This document shows positions 1 through 6,678 of a stretch of 10,741 bases of DNA, in pieces; within the stretch, counting starts at the first letter, position 1; the number at the start of each line of letters is the position of its first letter. This stretch comes from Campylobacteraceae bacterium (lineage in GTDB: Bacteria > Campylobacterota > Campylobacteria > Campylobacterales > Sulfurovaceae). Below the pieces are notes generated by a model. It made no database searches and had not been told where the DNA came from. It worked only from the letters and a program-made list of their open reading frames with translations. The stretch lies in the NCBI GenBank assembly GCA_027022775.1, contig JALVXO010000131.1, positions 1-10,741 of the forward strand, read 5' to 3'. The translations under genes were made by a program, and so were the position numbers.

Positions 1-495
1 GTAGTAGATGCTTAGCGCTTTTTCTATTCGGTATTTGTCGCCGGGTGCTATATTTGCGGCGTATTTTGGGTCTATTTTTTGCAAAGCTTCATAAGCGCTG
101 CTTAAATTTGCAAGAAGGGTTTCTGTTTTTTCTTTAACGCTGTTGTCAATTTTTGGCAAATCGCTGATTCCTTGGGTTAAAACTTTAAGATAAAAGCTTG
201 TTCCGCCTACAATTATTAAACTTTTGCCGTGCTCTTTTGCCCAATTTTTTGCCTCTTTAAACTGTTTTACAAACTCTACTGCGCTAAATTTTTCATCTGG
301 ATAAAGCTCGTTTATGCCAAAATGCCTAACAAGCAAGAGTTCTTCTTTGCTCGGTTTTGCCGAGGCTATATCTATCTCTTTATAAACTGCAAGCGAATCG
401 ACCGATAATATAACCCCGCCTATTTTTTGAGCAAGCTCCAAAGCCAAATCGCTTTTGCCCGAAGCTGTGGGTCCTACAATTGCAAACATTTTCAT
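1..495 (-). CDS. miaA: tRNA dimethylallyltransferase MiaA, N-terminal 165 residues (cut by window edge)
   Basis: MiaA transfers a dimethylallyl group to A37 of tRNAs reading UNN codons, the first step of ms2i6A synthesis, in the cytoplasm. Reading from the ATG at 495, the protein begins MKMFAIVGPTASGKS. The P-loop GPTASGKS is at residues 8-15. The substrate-binding SVDS is at 31-34, followed by DIASAKPS (42-49), which corresponds to the DIGTAKP block of the family. IVGGTSFYLK is at 95-104, and the visible part ends in the RIEKALSIY block, matching the R.IRALE.Y motif. The family is usually near 300 residues, so roughly the last 130 lie beyond base 1. The start ATG shares one base with the stop of the upstream kinase gene (TAATG), which indicates translational coupling in the regulator-kinase-miaA operon. 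The identification is firm. Confidence 0.95.
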   Translation of the reverse strand, partial: MKMFAIVGPTASGKSDLALELAQKIGGVILSVDSLAVYKEIDIASAKPSKEELLLVRHFGINELYPDEKFSAVEFVKQFKEAKNWAKEHGKSLIIVGGTSFYLKVLTQGISDLPKIDNSVKEKTETLLANLSSAYEALQKIDPKYAANIAPGDKYRIEKALSIYY

Positions 496-1718
496 TAATC
501 CAGCACAATTTCAAAAATATTTTCCATGCTTTTGCTATCATAGCGGTATCTTAACTCATACCCGAGCTTTTCTAAAACATTTGCCACAATATAAAGCCCA
601 AGCCCAAAGCCCGAAGAGCGCTTCTCTTCTTGGGAAAAAGGCTCTATATAGTAACTTAAATCTTCTTTCAATTTTTTGCCTTTTGATTTTACTATAATTT
701 TATTTCCAATATGCAAAACTGTTGCAAAATGTTCAGGACTGTATTTTATTCCGTTATCTATCAAATTTTTCAGCACAAGCGCCAGCAATGAGCGGTCGGT
801 ATAGATAGTGCACTCTTTATTGTATTGAAACTCAAAATTTTTTTCATCTTTTAAAAGCATTTTTTTTGTCTCATTAACAATATCTTCCAGTTTCCAGTTT
901 TCTTTTTTTGGTGTAAAGTCATACATTGTAATTCTCTCAACCTGTGCTAAATCTTCAATAAGTTCATTCATTCTGTCAAAAGAGCGTATGAGTATGCCTT
1001 TTATCATATCATCTTCTACACTTTCTGCAGCAATGCGGCTTGTGGTTATAGGGGTTTTTAATTCATGCATAATATTGCGCATAAATAGGTTTTTTGAAGA
1101 TATTAGCTGTTTGATATATTTAATTGCCTTATCAAAGCTTTTTGCAATTTTTGCAATTTCATCATTGCCTTCATAAGTAATTTTTACATTTAAATCGCCG
1201 CTTCCAAACTGTTCTATCTGCTTATGCAGTTTTTTTAAAGGCGCCAGTTTTTGAATAAGCATAATATAAATTATTAAAATCAGTAAGAGCAGCACTGCAG
1301 ATATTGTAAAAATAAGCTGAGTTGTATTGTCAAAGGGTTGTTCATCTTTTAGCATAGTTTCAAAATTGTACCGCTCTATGTAAATATAATAATTATTTTT
1401 AGTTTTAAAAACCCTAAAATTTCCATAAATAGAGCTGGCACTAAAAATTGTTTCGCCTTCGCTTTCTATCTCTTTTTTTACACTCTCTACAGGAACTTCT
1501 ACAAGAGAGTGCTTTTTGTAAAGATTTTTTAAAAGCGGGCTATCTTTTTTTATATCGGTTGTGATAAAAGTGTCTGCAAAATATTTATAGCGCATAATCT
1601 GCTGAAGATGGCGCTGGTCTTCTGTTGCGCTTAAAAGCGCATAAAATGTTAACGATATAACAATTAGAGCCAAAATAAATATAGTGTGTATAAATGTGCT
1701 TACAGAAATATTTTTCAA
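495..1718 (-). CDS. Two-component sensor histidine kinase, ArsS-like
   Basis: Membrane sensor kinase of 407 residues, the cognate partner of the response regulator just upstream. It has TM1 at about residues 10-30, a periplasmic sensor region of about 100 residues (31-132), TM2 at about 134-155, and a HAMP linker at about 156-208. The H-box MHELKTP has the phospho-accepting His218. The N-box NLIDNGIKYS (318-327) and the G2 box GFGLGL (370-375) follow. The usual G1 box (DxGxG) is degenerate: where it is expected the protein reads VKSKGKKL (343-350). From memory this short catalytic domain is typical of Helicobacter/Campylobacter ArsS-type kinases, but the signal sensed here cannot be inferred. 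The start codon is TTG at 1718, preceded by GAGGTG about 6 nt upstream, which overlaps the regulator's stop. Its own stop overlaps the miaA start by one base. Confidence 0.93.
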   Translation of the reverse strand: MKNISVSTFIHTIFILALIVISLTFYALLSATEDQRHLQQIMRYKYFADTFITTDIKKDSPLLKNLYKKHSLVEVPVESVKKEIESEGETIFSASSIYGNFRVFKTKNNYYIYIERYNFETMLKDEQPFDNTTQLIFTISAVLLLLILIIYIMLIQKLAPLKKLHKQIEQFGSGDLNVKITYEGNDEIAKIAKSFDKAIKYIKQLISSKNLFMRNIMHELKTPITTSRIAAESVEDDMIKGILIRSFDRMNELIEDLAQVERITMYDFTPKKENWKLEDIVNETKKMLLKDEKNFEFQYNKECTIYTDRSLLALVLKNLIDNGIKYSPEHFATVLHIGNKIIVKSKGKKLKEDLSYYIEPFSQEEKRSSGFGLGLYIVANVLEKLGYELRYRYDSKSMENIFEIVLD

Positions 1719-1720
1719 AT

Positions 1721-2407
1721 TTACACCTCATCAACCAGCATATAACCAACACCTCTTACCGGTTTGACATAACTTTTGGAACTGTCTATTTTTGCCAGTT
1801 TGTTTCGTATTCTTGAGACAATTACATCAATATTTTTAATCGAACTGCTGTCGTCTATATGTTCGCTCTCATATAGAAGCTGTTCTCGTGATAGGGCAGA
1901 GTTTCTATGCTCTATCAGCATCTCTAAAATATCAAATTCTGCAGCGGTCAATTCTAAAGTTTTTCCTTTAAACCTAATAGCGTGTCCCTGTTTGTCAACA
2001 TAAAAGCTCCCTTTTTGTTCTATAGATTTGCCGCCTTTGGTTCTTCTTAAAATTGTTTTTATTCTGCTTACCAGCTCCCTTGGATCATAAGGTTTTGGCA
2101 TATAATCATCTGCGCCTTTTTCTAAACCTATAACTTTATCGGTTAAATCGTTTCTTGCCGAAGAGATAATAATAGGAATATTGGAATTTTCACGAATTTT
2201 ATCTATAACTTCCAATCCATCCATACCGGGCAGGGTTAAATCTAAAATTATTAAATCAAATTTATCTTGTGTAAGCATAGAAAGGCCTATGTAGGGGTCT
2301 TCTGCGCAGGCTGTATCGATGCCGTATTTTTTTAAATACATGCTTAAAACCATTATCAATTCCGGGTCATCTTCGATTATTAAAACTTTAATATCCTCTT
2401 TAGACAT
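1721..2407 (-). CDS. OmpR-family response regulator, ArsR-like (two-component)
   Basis: DNA-binding response regulator of 228 residues, of the usual length for the OmpR/PhoB family. The receiver domain (about 5-120) has the acidic pocket E12-D13-D14, the phospho-acceptor Asp56 in LDLTLPG, the switch Ser82/Ser83 and Lys105 in MPKPYDP. A winged-helix output domain (about 133-226) follows, with SRIRNKLAK as recognition helix and a RGVGYML wing. The DPYIGLSML segment after the first helix recalls Helicobacter ArsR (HP0166), from memory. The ATG at 2407 has AAGGG 6 nt upstream. It is the first gene of the operon, with the kinase starting 2 nt after its stop. A direct repeat of TTCACAA (plus strand) lies between this start and the divergent gene, so it may regulate itself and its neighbour. 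Confidence 0.95.
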   Translation of the reverse strand: MSKEDIKVLIIEDDPELIMVLSMYLKKYGIDTACAEDPYIGLSMLTQDKFDLIILDLTLPGMDGLEVIDKIRENSNIPIIISSARNDLTDKVIGLEKGADDYMPKPYDPRELVSRIKTILRRTKGGKSIEQKGSFYVDKQGHAIRFKGKTLELTAAEFDILEMLIEHRNSALSREQLLYESEHIDDSSSIKNIDVIVSRIRNKLAKIDSSKSYVKPVRGVGYMLVDEV

Positions 2408-2416
2408 TTTAAACCC

Positions 2417-2434
2417 TTCACAAGTTTTTCACAA
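2417..2434. promoter_or_regulatory. Candidate response-regulator binding site (11-bp-phased direct repeat)
   Basis: Plus strand TTCACAA occurs at 2417-2423 and again at 2428-2434 (TTGTGAA twice on the minus strand), start to start 11 bp. OmpR-family dimers commonly bind tandem half-sites about one helical turn apart. The site lies in the 72-bp divergent region, 10 bp from the regulator start. That it binds this regulator is inference. Confidence 0.4.
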
Positions 2435-2443
2435 TTTATAAGA

Positions 2444-2449
2444 TATAAT
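2444..2449 (+). promoter_or_regulatory. Likely -10 box of the DUF4177 operon
   Basis: A perfect TATAAT lies 30 bp before the ATG at 2480 in AT-rich DNA. There is no convincing -35, as is common for the main sigma factor of Campylobacterota. The gene's ribosome site AAAGG sits 8 nt before the ATG. Confidence 0.5.
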
Positions 2450-2479
2450 ATCATAAATCTTGTTAAAAAGGCTAATATT

Positions 2480-2695
2480 ATGTATGAGTATAAAGCGGTT
2501 CTTTATCAAGAGGGAATGCTGGGTTCATTGTTTCTTGGCCAGTCTAAAATAGACCCTGTAAAATTTACCAGCTTTTTAAATAAAAACGCCCGTGAAGGGT
2601 GGGAAGTTGTAACAATGGAAAAAGATATAAGAAGAATGCTGCTTTTTTGGAAAAGAGAAGCTTATGTTGTGCTAATGAAAAGGAGAGTTAAATGA
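2480..2695 (+). CDS. DUF4177 domain-containing small protein
   Basis: A 71-residue protein that opens MYEYKAV and carries LNKNAREGWEVV (residues 33-44) followed by a strand-rich end (YVVLMKRR). This is the layout of DUF4177: an opening YEYK strand, a helix ending in a GWE(V/L)V turn, and a last strand. The biochemical function of the family is not known to me. It is soluble, with no signal peptide or membrane segment. The ATG at 2480 has AAAGG 8 nt upstream. It overlaps the next gene by four bases (ATGA), so the two are almost surely co-translated. It is transcribed away from the two-component operon, from a 72-bp shared control region. Confidence 0.8.
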   Translation: MYEYKAVLYQEGMLGSLFLGQSKIDPVKFTSFLNKNAREGWEVVTMEKDIRRMLLFWKREAYVVLMKRRVK

Positions 2696-2913
2696 AAGCA
2701 ATGAAAATAGCAGGCATAATAACTGCTGTAATACTGTTTGTTTATGCCATATTGCTTATTGGGCAGATTTGGGGCGAATGGATGAAATGGGGTGATTTTA
2801 TAAAACTGACAGTTACTGCCGGAGTAATAGTTGCGGCAGTAGGCATAATAGCCCTTATTTGGCGGGAGCTTGTCGAAGAGAAAGAGTTAAAAAAAGATAA
2901 TTTTATAGATTAA
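2692..2913 (+). CDS. Small two-helix membrane protein, function unknown
   Basis: A 73-residue protein that I cannot assign to a family. Two hydrophobic segments are clear: about residues 6-26 and 38-58. They are joined by a short loop rich in Trp and Lys (WGEWMKWGDF). A charged tail (ELVEEKELKKDN) follows. The short basic N-terminus and charged tail suggest both ends lie in the cytoplasm, with the loop outside. The start is well supported: AGGAG at 2681-2685 inside the preceding gene, 6 nt before the ATG, and an ATGA overlap with the DUF4177 gene. The pairing suggests that the DUF4177 protein works at or near the membrane with this partner, but that is inference. Confidence 0.8.
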   Translation: MKAMKIAGIITAVILFVYAILLIGQIWGEWMKWGDFIKLTVTAGVIVAAVGIIALIWRELVEEKELKKDNFID

Positions 2914-2920
2914 TCTTTTT
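2891..2920. terminator. Weak AT-only hairpin between convergent genes
   Basis: AAAAAGAT (2891-2898) pairs with ATCTTTTT (2913-2920) around a 14-nt loop, spanning the convergent stops of the 73-residue gene and the L,D-transpeptidase gene. It has only one G-C pair per arm, so it is at best a weak bidirectional terminator. Confidence 0.3.
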
Positions 2921-4751
2921 AATAACCGATTTCTATAACTTCATAACCGGAACTCTTTTGTTTCGGTTTAGGTGCATCTGTTTTTTTTGCCTCTTTTTTT
3001 GGGGTTGTATTTTCTGTTTTTCTTTTTAACTCTTTTTTTAATTTTTTGTTCTCTTTCTTTTTTTTAGTTTTTTTATTTTTGCTATTTTTATTTTTAGCCC
3101 CATCTTTTGTTTCTGCCAAAGCAGAATAACCTTTGTTATAATATTTCAGCTGCAGCCTGTCGTAGCCGTAAATATCTCTTCTAAAGTGCAAATTGCCGTA
3201 ATCATCTACAAATGATGTTAAATAGGTAATATCAATAGGAATTTTTCTTCTTAAAGGAATATGTTCATTCTCATTTGTCCCCAGCTTTTTCATAATTTTT
3301 TCAACATTTAAATTGCTATTGTAAAGAGAGAGTGCCTTTAAGAGTTCTCTAGGTTTTTGTATTCTCATACAGCCGTGACTGAAAGCTCTGACTTCTCTAA
3401 AAAAGAGCCTTTTGCTAGGTGTATCATGAATATATACAGAATATTTGTTTGGGAAAAGGAATTTAATTTTGCCAAGTGCATTTTTATATCCAGGGTTTTG
3501 CATAAAATGATAAGGTATACGTTTTTTATTATTTAAATATTGTCTCCAATTTACTGTAGCTGGATTTATTTTTTCTGAATTTGGCCCCCAGCCTTTATAT
3601 AAAAACTTCCCTTGTCTTTCATAATAGTGAGGATTTTTAATTAAATGTTTAAGCATCTCTTTTTTTACAATGCTTTCTGGAATTCTCCAGTAAGGATTTA
3701 CCACAACAGTGGTCATTACATCACTAAAAACTGGTGTTGGATGATCCGGTTTTCCTGTTACTACCCTCATAGTTGTAACTAAATCTTTTCCGTCATATAT
3801 ATAAAGCCTGAAAGCTGGAATGTTTAACTCAATTCTAACCCTTGCCTCTTCTCTTTTTAACCATTTTATTCTGTCTAAATTTAATCTGATTTTTCTAATA
3901 TAGTAGCTTACAGGATGGTTTAATTCTGTCCTTACAGCCTTATCTATGGCAGAAGATGCCTTTAAGCCGTGTCTTAATCTAAACCGTTTTACAGCTTTTG
4001 CCATACAGTTGTCGTAAACCAAAGAATCCATAGAGCTGCTGCAGTTTCCTAAATCACCCACAAGTTTTAAATGTTTTCTTATTATAGGAATATCGCTGCT
4101 GCTAGAACCCGGTCTTAAAACAGCGCCTGTTTTTACTCTGCCCCAGCCGCCGCTGTTTCTAATTTGCAAAAATTTAACCAGATACTCTTTTAATTGCGCA
4201 TATTTAAACCTTTTTGGCTCTACTTTGCTGAAAATAGAACCAAAACTCCCTGCCAGCATTGCATTGTCTAAAACTTTTCTGGTACTGTAAGGCGGTGCGT
4301 AATGTTCCCATGAAACAAGATAGTCATATTTTTTTCTTAATGCTGCTATGTCACTATCAAACTTGTTCCAGTTTATTCCGCCTTTGATTAAATAATCCAT
4401 ATAGGCTTTATAGAGTTTTAACATTTTAAATTCAAGTTTTTCGCTGAAATTGCCATTTTTTATATCTTTTTTCACACTTTTATAAAGTTTATAAAATGGC
4501 AAATCGTAAGATACGGTTTTGTCGCTGTCTATTTGATCTATTAACTCTTTTCCTAAATTAGATAAAGAGCTTCCTTTTATCCAGATAGGCTCATATAAAT
4601 TGGTAGAATAGACACTTTTTATAAATTTAGATTTAGAATTTACCGCCAGTTGTTTAATCTTGCTCGAATCTACTGCATAAAGAGAAGTTTGCATTAACGC
4701 AAGAACCATTAAAGTGTGTTTAAAATCAAATTTCATCATTTTTTCATCCAT
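2919..4751 (-). CDS. YcbB-like murein L,D-transpeptidase with Lys-rich C-terminal tail
   Basis: Exported peptidoglycan enzyme of 610 residues. The YkuD-type catalytic domain spans about 305-475. His442 lies in IHDTPSK and the nucleophile Cys461 in SHGCMR, which forms 3-3 cross-links or attaches ligands to the stem peptide. A peptidoglycan-binding-like segment is at about 213-277 (IPIIRKHL... AVKRFRLRHGL). This resembles the YcbB/LdtD arrangement of N-terminal scaffold, PG-binding insert and catalytic domain. A hydrophobic N-terminus ending SLYA at 26 is the likely signal peptide. The ATG at 4751 has no clear ribosome site, and the in-frame ATGs at residues 5 and 6 would leave the signal peptide intact. 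After the catalytic region, residues 549-600 are an extremely Lys-rich low-complexity tail. The gene lies 76 bp downstream of the NlpC/P60 gene on the same strand, so the two may share a transcript. Confidence 0.93.
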   Translation of the reverse strand: MDEKMMKFDFKHTLMVLALMQTSLYAVDSSKIKQLAVNSKSKFIKSVYSTNLYEPIWIKGSSLSNLGKELIDQIDSDKTVSYDLPFYKLYKSVKKDIKNGNFSEKLEFKMLKLYKAYMDYLIKGGINWNKFDSDIAALRKKYDYLVSWEHYAPPYSTRKVLDNAMLAGSFGSIFSKVEPKRFKYAQLKEYLVKFLQIRNSGGWGRVKTGAVLRPGSSSSDIPIIRKHLKLVGDLGNCSSSMDSLVYDNCMAKAVKRFRLRHGLKASSAIDKAVRTELNHPVSYYIRKIRLNLDRIKWLKREEARVRIELNIPAFRLYIYDGKDLVTTMRVVTGKPDHPTPVFSDVMTTVVVNPYWRIPESIVKKEMLKHLIKNPHYYERQGKFLYKGWGPNSEKINPATVNWRQYLNNKKRIPYHFMQNPGYKNALGKIKFLFPNKYSVYIHDTPSKRLFFREVRAFSHGCMRIQKPRELLKALSLYNSNLNVEKIMKKLGTNENEHIPLRRKIPIDITYLTSFVDDYGNLHFRRDIYGYDRLQLKYYNKGYSALAETKDGAKNKNSKNKKTKKKKENKKLKKELKRKTENTTPKKEAKKTDAPKPKQKSSGYEVIEIGY

Positions 4752-4773
4752 TAAATTAATTTGACTTGATTAT

Positions 4774-4779
4774 TTTATA
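4774..4779 (-). promoter_or_regulatory. Possible -10 box for the L,D-transpeptidase gene
   Basis: Minus-strand TATAAA lies 22 nt before the ATG at 4751 in the 76-bp gap after the NlpC/P60 gene. No -35 is recognisable. Co-transcription from the upstream gene is equally possible. Confidence 0.25.
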
Positions 4780-4827
4780 CTTAAGAAGATAAATAGATGC
4801 TAAAAATTTACGTTGGGGTTAAAAATA

Positions 4828-6039
4828 TTAATTAATTCTTCTTCCCCACATAAATCTTCTGCTATAGAAAGGCTTGTTCAGACTTGTTATAACAACTCTG
4901 TGACGGGCGCTGCTTGCGTGAATAAACAGATTTCTGCCTATGTATATGCCAACATGGTTTACATAACCTCTTCTTCTTCTTGAAGTATCAAAGAAAACCA
5001 AATCGCCGGCTCTTAAATTTCTTCTGCTTACATACATTCCATAATATGCTTGGCGTCTGGAAACCCTAGGTATTCTCTTATGTTTTACTTTGCGCATTAC
5101 AAACTGTGTAAAACCGGAACAATCAAACGCTCCAGGTCTTGAAGCACCCCATACATATCTAGAACCCAGCCATCTTTTTGCATACCTTACTACCTTGTTT
5201 CCGCTTGCACTCTCATATTGCCTTCTGTATCTGGCCAAAGCGCCGCTTAAGTTTTTTCTTCTTTTTTTACGAAGTTTTTCAAGTTTGATCGCATCTTTTT
5301 TTGAAACTTTTAAGATTAAACCTGCTCTTAAACCTCTAGTTCTTATTTTTGGGTTAAGCAGTTTTAACTGTGAAACTGTCAAGTTAAATTTTCTGGCTAT
5401 AGACCATAAAGTGTCACCTTTTTTTACAGCATACTTTTTAACATGTTTTCTCGCTTCTATCTCAACCGGCTTGCCAAGAACATTAAGCTCCATTCCCGGT
5501 TTTAGTTTTGGATGTTTTTTTAAGTTATTCATTTTTCTGATAGTTTCAGGGCGCATATTGTAAAGTCTGGCAATTGAGTATAAAGTGTCTCCTTTTTTTA
5601 CTTTGTAAACAGTTTTTTTATTTTTTGCAACACCCTCTTTTGCCTCTTCTAAATAACCTTTTGAAGGAATTTTTAATTTATCGCCAGGATGAAGCGAATT
5701 GTCTTTTAATTTATTTATTTTTTTCAAATCCGACAGGGAAACTTTAAACTTTTTTGCTATAGAAAAAAGAGTATCCCCAGCTTTTACTGTGTAGCTTTTT
5801 GTTTTTTTTGATTTGCCTGCTTGTTTTTCTTTTTTCTTTTTTTTAATAGAGGTGAAGTTTAGTAACTCTTTTTCACTCATAACCGTTTTTTTCTTTTTGC
5901 CGTTCTCTACATATATTATAATAATCTTATCTTTCTTTTTAATAAATTGCTTTATCTGTGCATTTTTTATTGCAGAAACCGACGGAGCCGCTGCTATAAA
6001 AGTTGTTGACAATAATATTAAAGAGAGTTTTTTTAACAT
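4828..6039 (-). CDS. Secreted triple-LysM NlpC/P60 (C40) peptidoglycan endopeptidase
   Basis: A cell-wall hydrolase of 403 residues. It has a signal peptide at about 1-23 (hydrophobic LSLILLSTTFIAAA, cleavage after SVSA). Three LysM repeats, each starting with a Y.VK.GDTL.SIA motif, are at about 82-125, 144-187 and 202-246. They should bind the glycan strands. A basic linker (about 247-275) leads to a C-terminal NlpC/P60 domain (about 280-403) with catalytic Cys307 in DCSGF, His362 in NHVGIYIG and a third polar position near His374 in FIHAS. The family cleaves peptide bonds in the stem, often between D-Glu and mDAP. The ATG at 6039 has AAAGGG about 8 nt upstream. Lys and Arg are very abundant throughout (KKKKK at 66-70), as in the next gene. 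Position beside an L,D-transpeptidase suggests wall remodelling. Confidence 0.93.
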   Translation of the reverse strand: MLKKLSLILLSTTFIAAAPSVSAIKNAQIKQFIKKKDKIIIIYVENGKKKKTVMSEKELLNFTSIKKKKKEKQAGKSKKTKSYTVKAGDTLFSIAKKFKVSLSDLKKINKLKDNSLHPGDKLKIPSKGYLEEAKEGVAKNKKTVYKVKKGDTLYSIARLYNMRPETIRKMNNLKKHPKLKPGMELNVLGKPVEIEARKHVKKYAVKKGDTLWSIARKFNLTVSQLKLLNPKIRTRGLRAGLILKVSKKDAIKLEKLRKKRRKNLSGALARYRRQYESASGNKVVRYAKRWLGSRYVWGASRPGAFDCSGFTQFVMRKVKHKRIPRVSRRQAYYGMYVSRRNLRAGDLVFFDTSRRRRGYVNHVGIYIGRNLFIHASSARHRVVITSLNKPFYSRRFMWGRRIN

Positions 6040-6100
6040 TCTTTTTTCCCTTTCTTATAAAATATGTTTATTATTTAAATAGCTGTGTTTTAATATTCAT

Positions 6101-6106
6101 ATTATA
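6101..6106 (-). promoter_or_regulatory. Likely -10 box of the NlpC/P60 gene
   Basis: Minus-strand TATAAT lies 62 nt before the ATG at 6039, in the AT-rich divergent region shared with the lipoprotein gene. There is no clear -35. Confidence 0.4.
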
Positions 6107-6160
6107 ACAACAGTTTAATAACAGATAATTAACAAACTATCGTATTATCTGGTTTTTTGA

Positions 6161-6166
6161 TATAAT
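6161..6166 (+). promoter_or_regulatory. Likely -10 box of the lipoprotein gene
   Basis: TATAAT is preceded directly by a T6-GA stretch and lies 33 bp before the ATG at 6200. T-rich DNA ahead of TATAAT in place of a -35 is the usual Campylobacterota housekeeping promoter form. The ribosome site AAAGGGG is at 6188-6194. Confidence 0.55.
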
Positions 6167-6199
6167 AAGTATACAATTTTTAATTTTAAAGGGGCAAAA

Positions 6200-6625
6200 A
6201 TGTGTAAAAAAGTTATAAAAATGGGATTGATATTGAGCTTATTTGCATTAAATGGCTGTAAAGATGGCTCAAATAGTGCGCACGAAAAGAATATCACAGA
6301 AAGTAACAAAATTAAATTGAATGATACAAAAAGTAATAATCAAAAAGATTTATCAAGTAAAATAGGGATTTCAGCCAAAGACGGCAAAATTGTAATTGAA
6401 CCCAAAAAGACAAAAAAATTTTTAGACGATATTGCAAAAGTATTCGAAAAAAAAGCAAAGGAGTTAAAAGAAAACACAAAAAATATTAATGAAAATGATA
6501 TTGGAGTAAATATTAATAAAGAAAAAATTACAATTGACCTGAATAAAACAAAAAATTTTTTAGAAAAATTCTCTAAAGAGTTGGAAAATGTTGCAAAAGA
6601 GATAGATAAAGCTGTCAATCAATAA
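6200..6625 (+). CDS. Small lipoprotein with two tandem copies of a ~35-residue unit, function unknown
   Basis: A 141-residue protein that I do not recognise. The N-terminus MCKKVIKMGLILSLFALNGC is a lipoprotein signal with lipobox LNGC, giving lipidated Cys20. A polar linker rich in Asn, Lys and Ser follows (21-54). The rest is two copies of one unit, residues 55-89 and 101-135 (period 46). They align without gaps at 15 of 35 identical positions: IG at the start, KIxI, then KTKxFL, then AKE. Each copy reads as one or two short strands followed by a long charged amphipathic helix. The ATG at 6200 has AAAGGGG 5 nt upstream. It is a single-gene unit, divergent from the NlpC/P60 gene and ended by a strong hairpin. 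A periplasmic or membrane-anchored role near the wall is inference from location only. Confidence 0.85.
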   Translation: MCKKVIKMGLILSLFALNGCKDGSNSAHEKNITESNKIKLNDTKSNNQKDLSSKIGISAKDGKIVIEPKKTKKFLDDIAKVFEKKAKELKENTKNINENDIGVNINKEKITIDLNKTKNFLEKFSKELENVAKEIDKAVNQ

Positions 6626-6648
6626 AACTAAATTTCGATAAGCATTTA

Positions 6649-6678
6649 AAAACAGCGCTTGTATAAAAGTGCTGTTTT
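6649..6678. terminator. Bidirectional terminator between lipoprotein gene and aroK
   Basis: AAAACAGCGCTT (6649-6660) pairs with AAGTGCTGTTTT (6667-6678) around a 6-nt loop: 12 pairs including one G-T. The A-rich left and T-rich right flanks give U-tracts on both strands. It lies 23 bp after the lipoprotein stop and touches the aroK stop, so it probably serves both convergent genes. Confidence 0.8.

Noticed and set aside
455..1176. Plus-strand open frames at 455-697 and 988-1176
   Set aside because: Both are antisense to miaA or the histidine kinase, whose motifs are clear, and neither has family features.
5090..5563. Plus-strand open frame of 157 codons
   Set aside because: It lies antisense to the NlpC/P60 gene and is rich in Phe/Leu/Ser, as expected when Lys-rich coding DNA is read backwards. 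It has no ribosome site, and the opposite strand has firm domain matches.
6340..6618. Minus-strand open frame opposite the lipoprotein gene
   Set aside because: It is a Phe/Ser-rich shadow of Lys/Asn codons. The plus-strand gene has promoter, ribosome site, lipobox and terminator.
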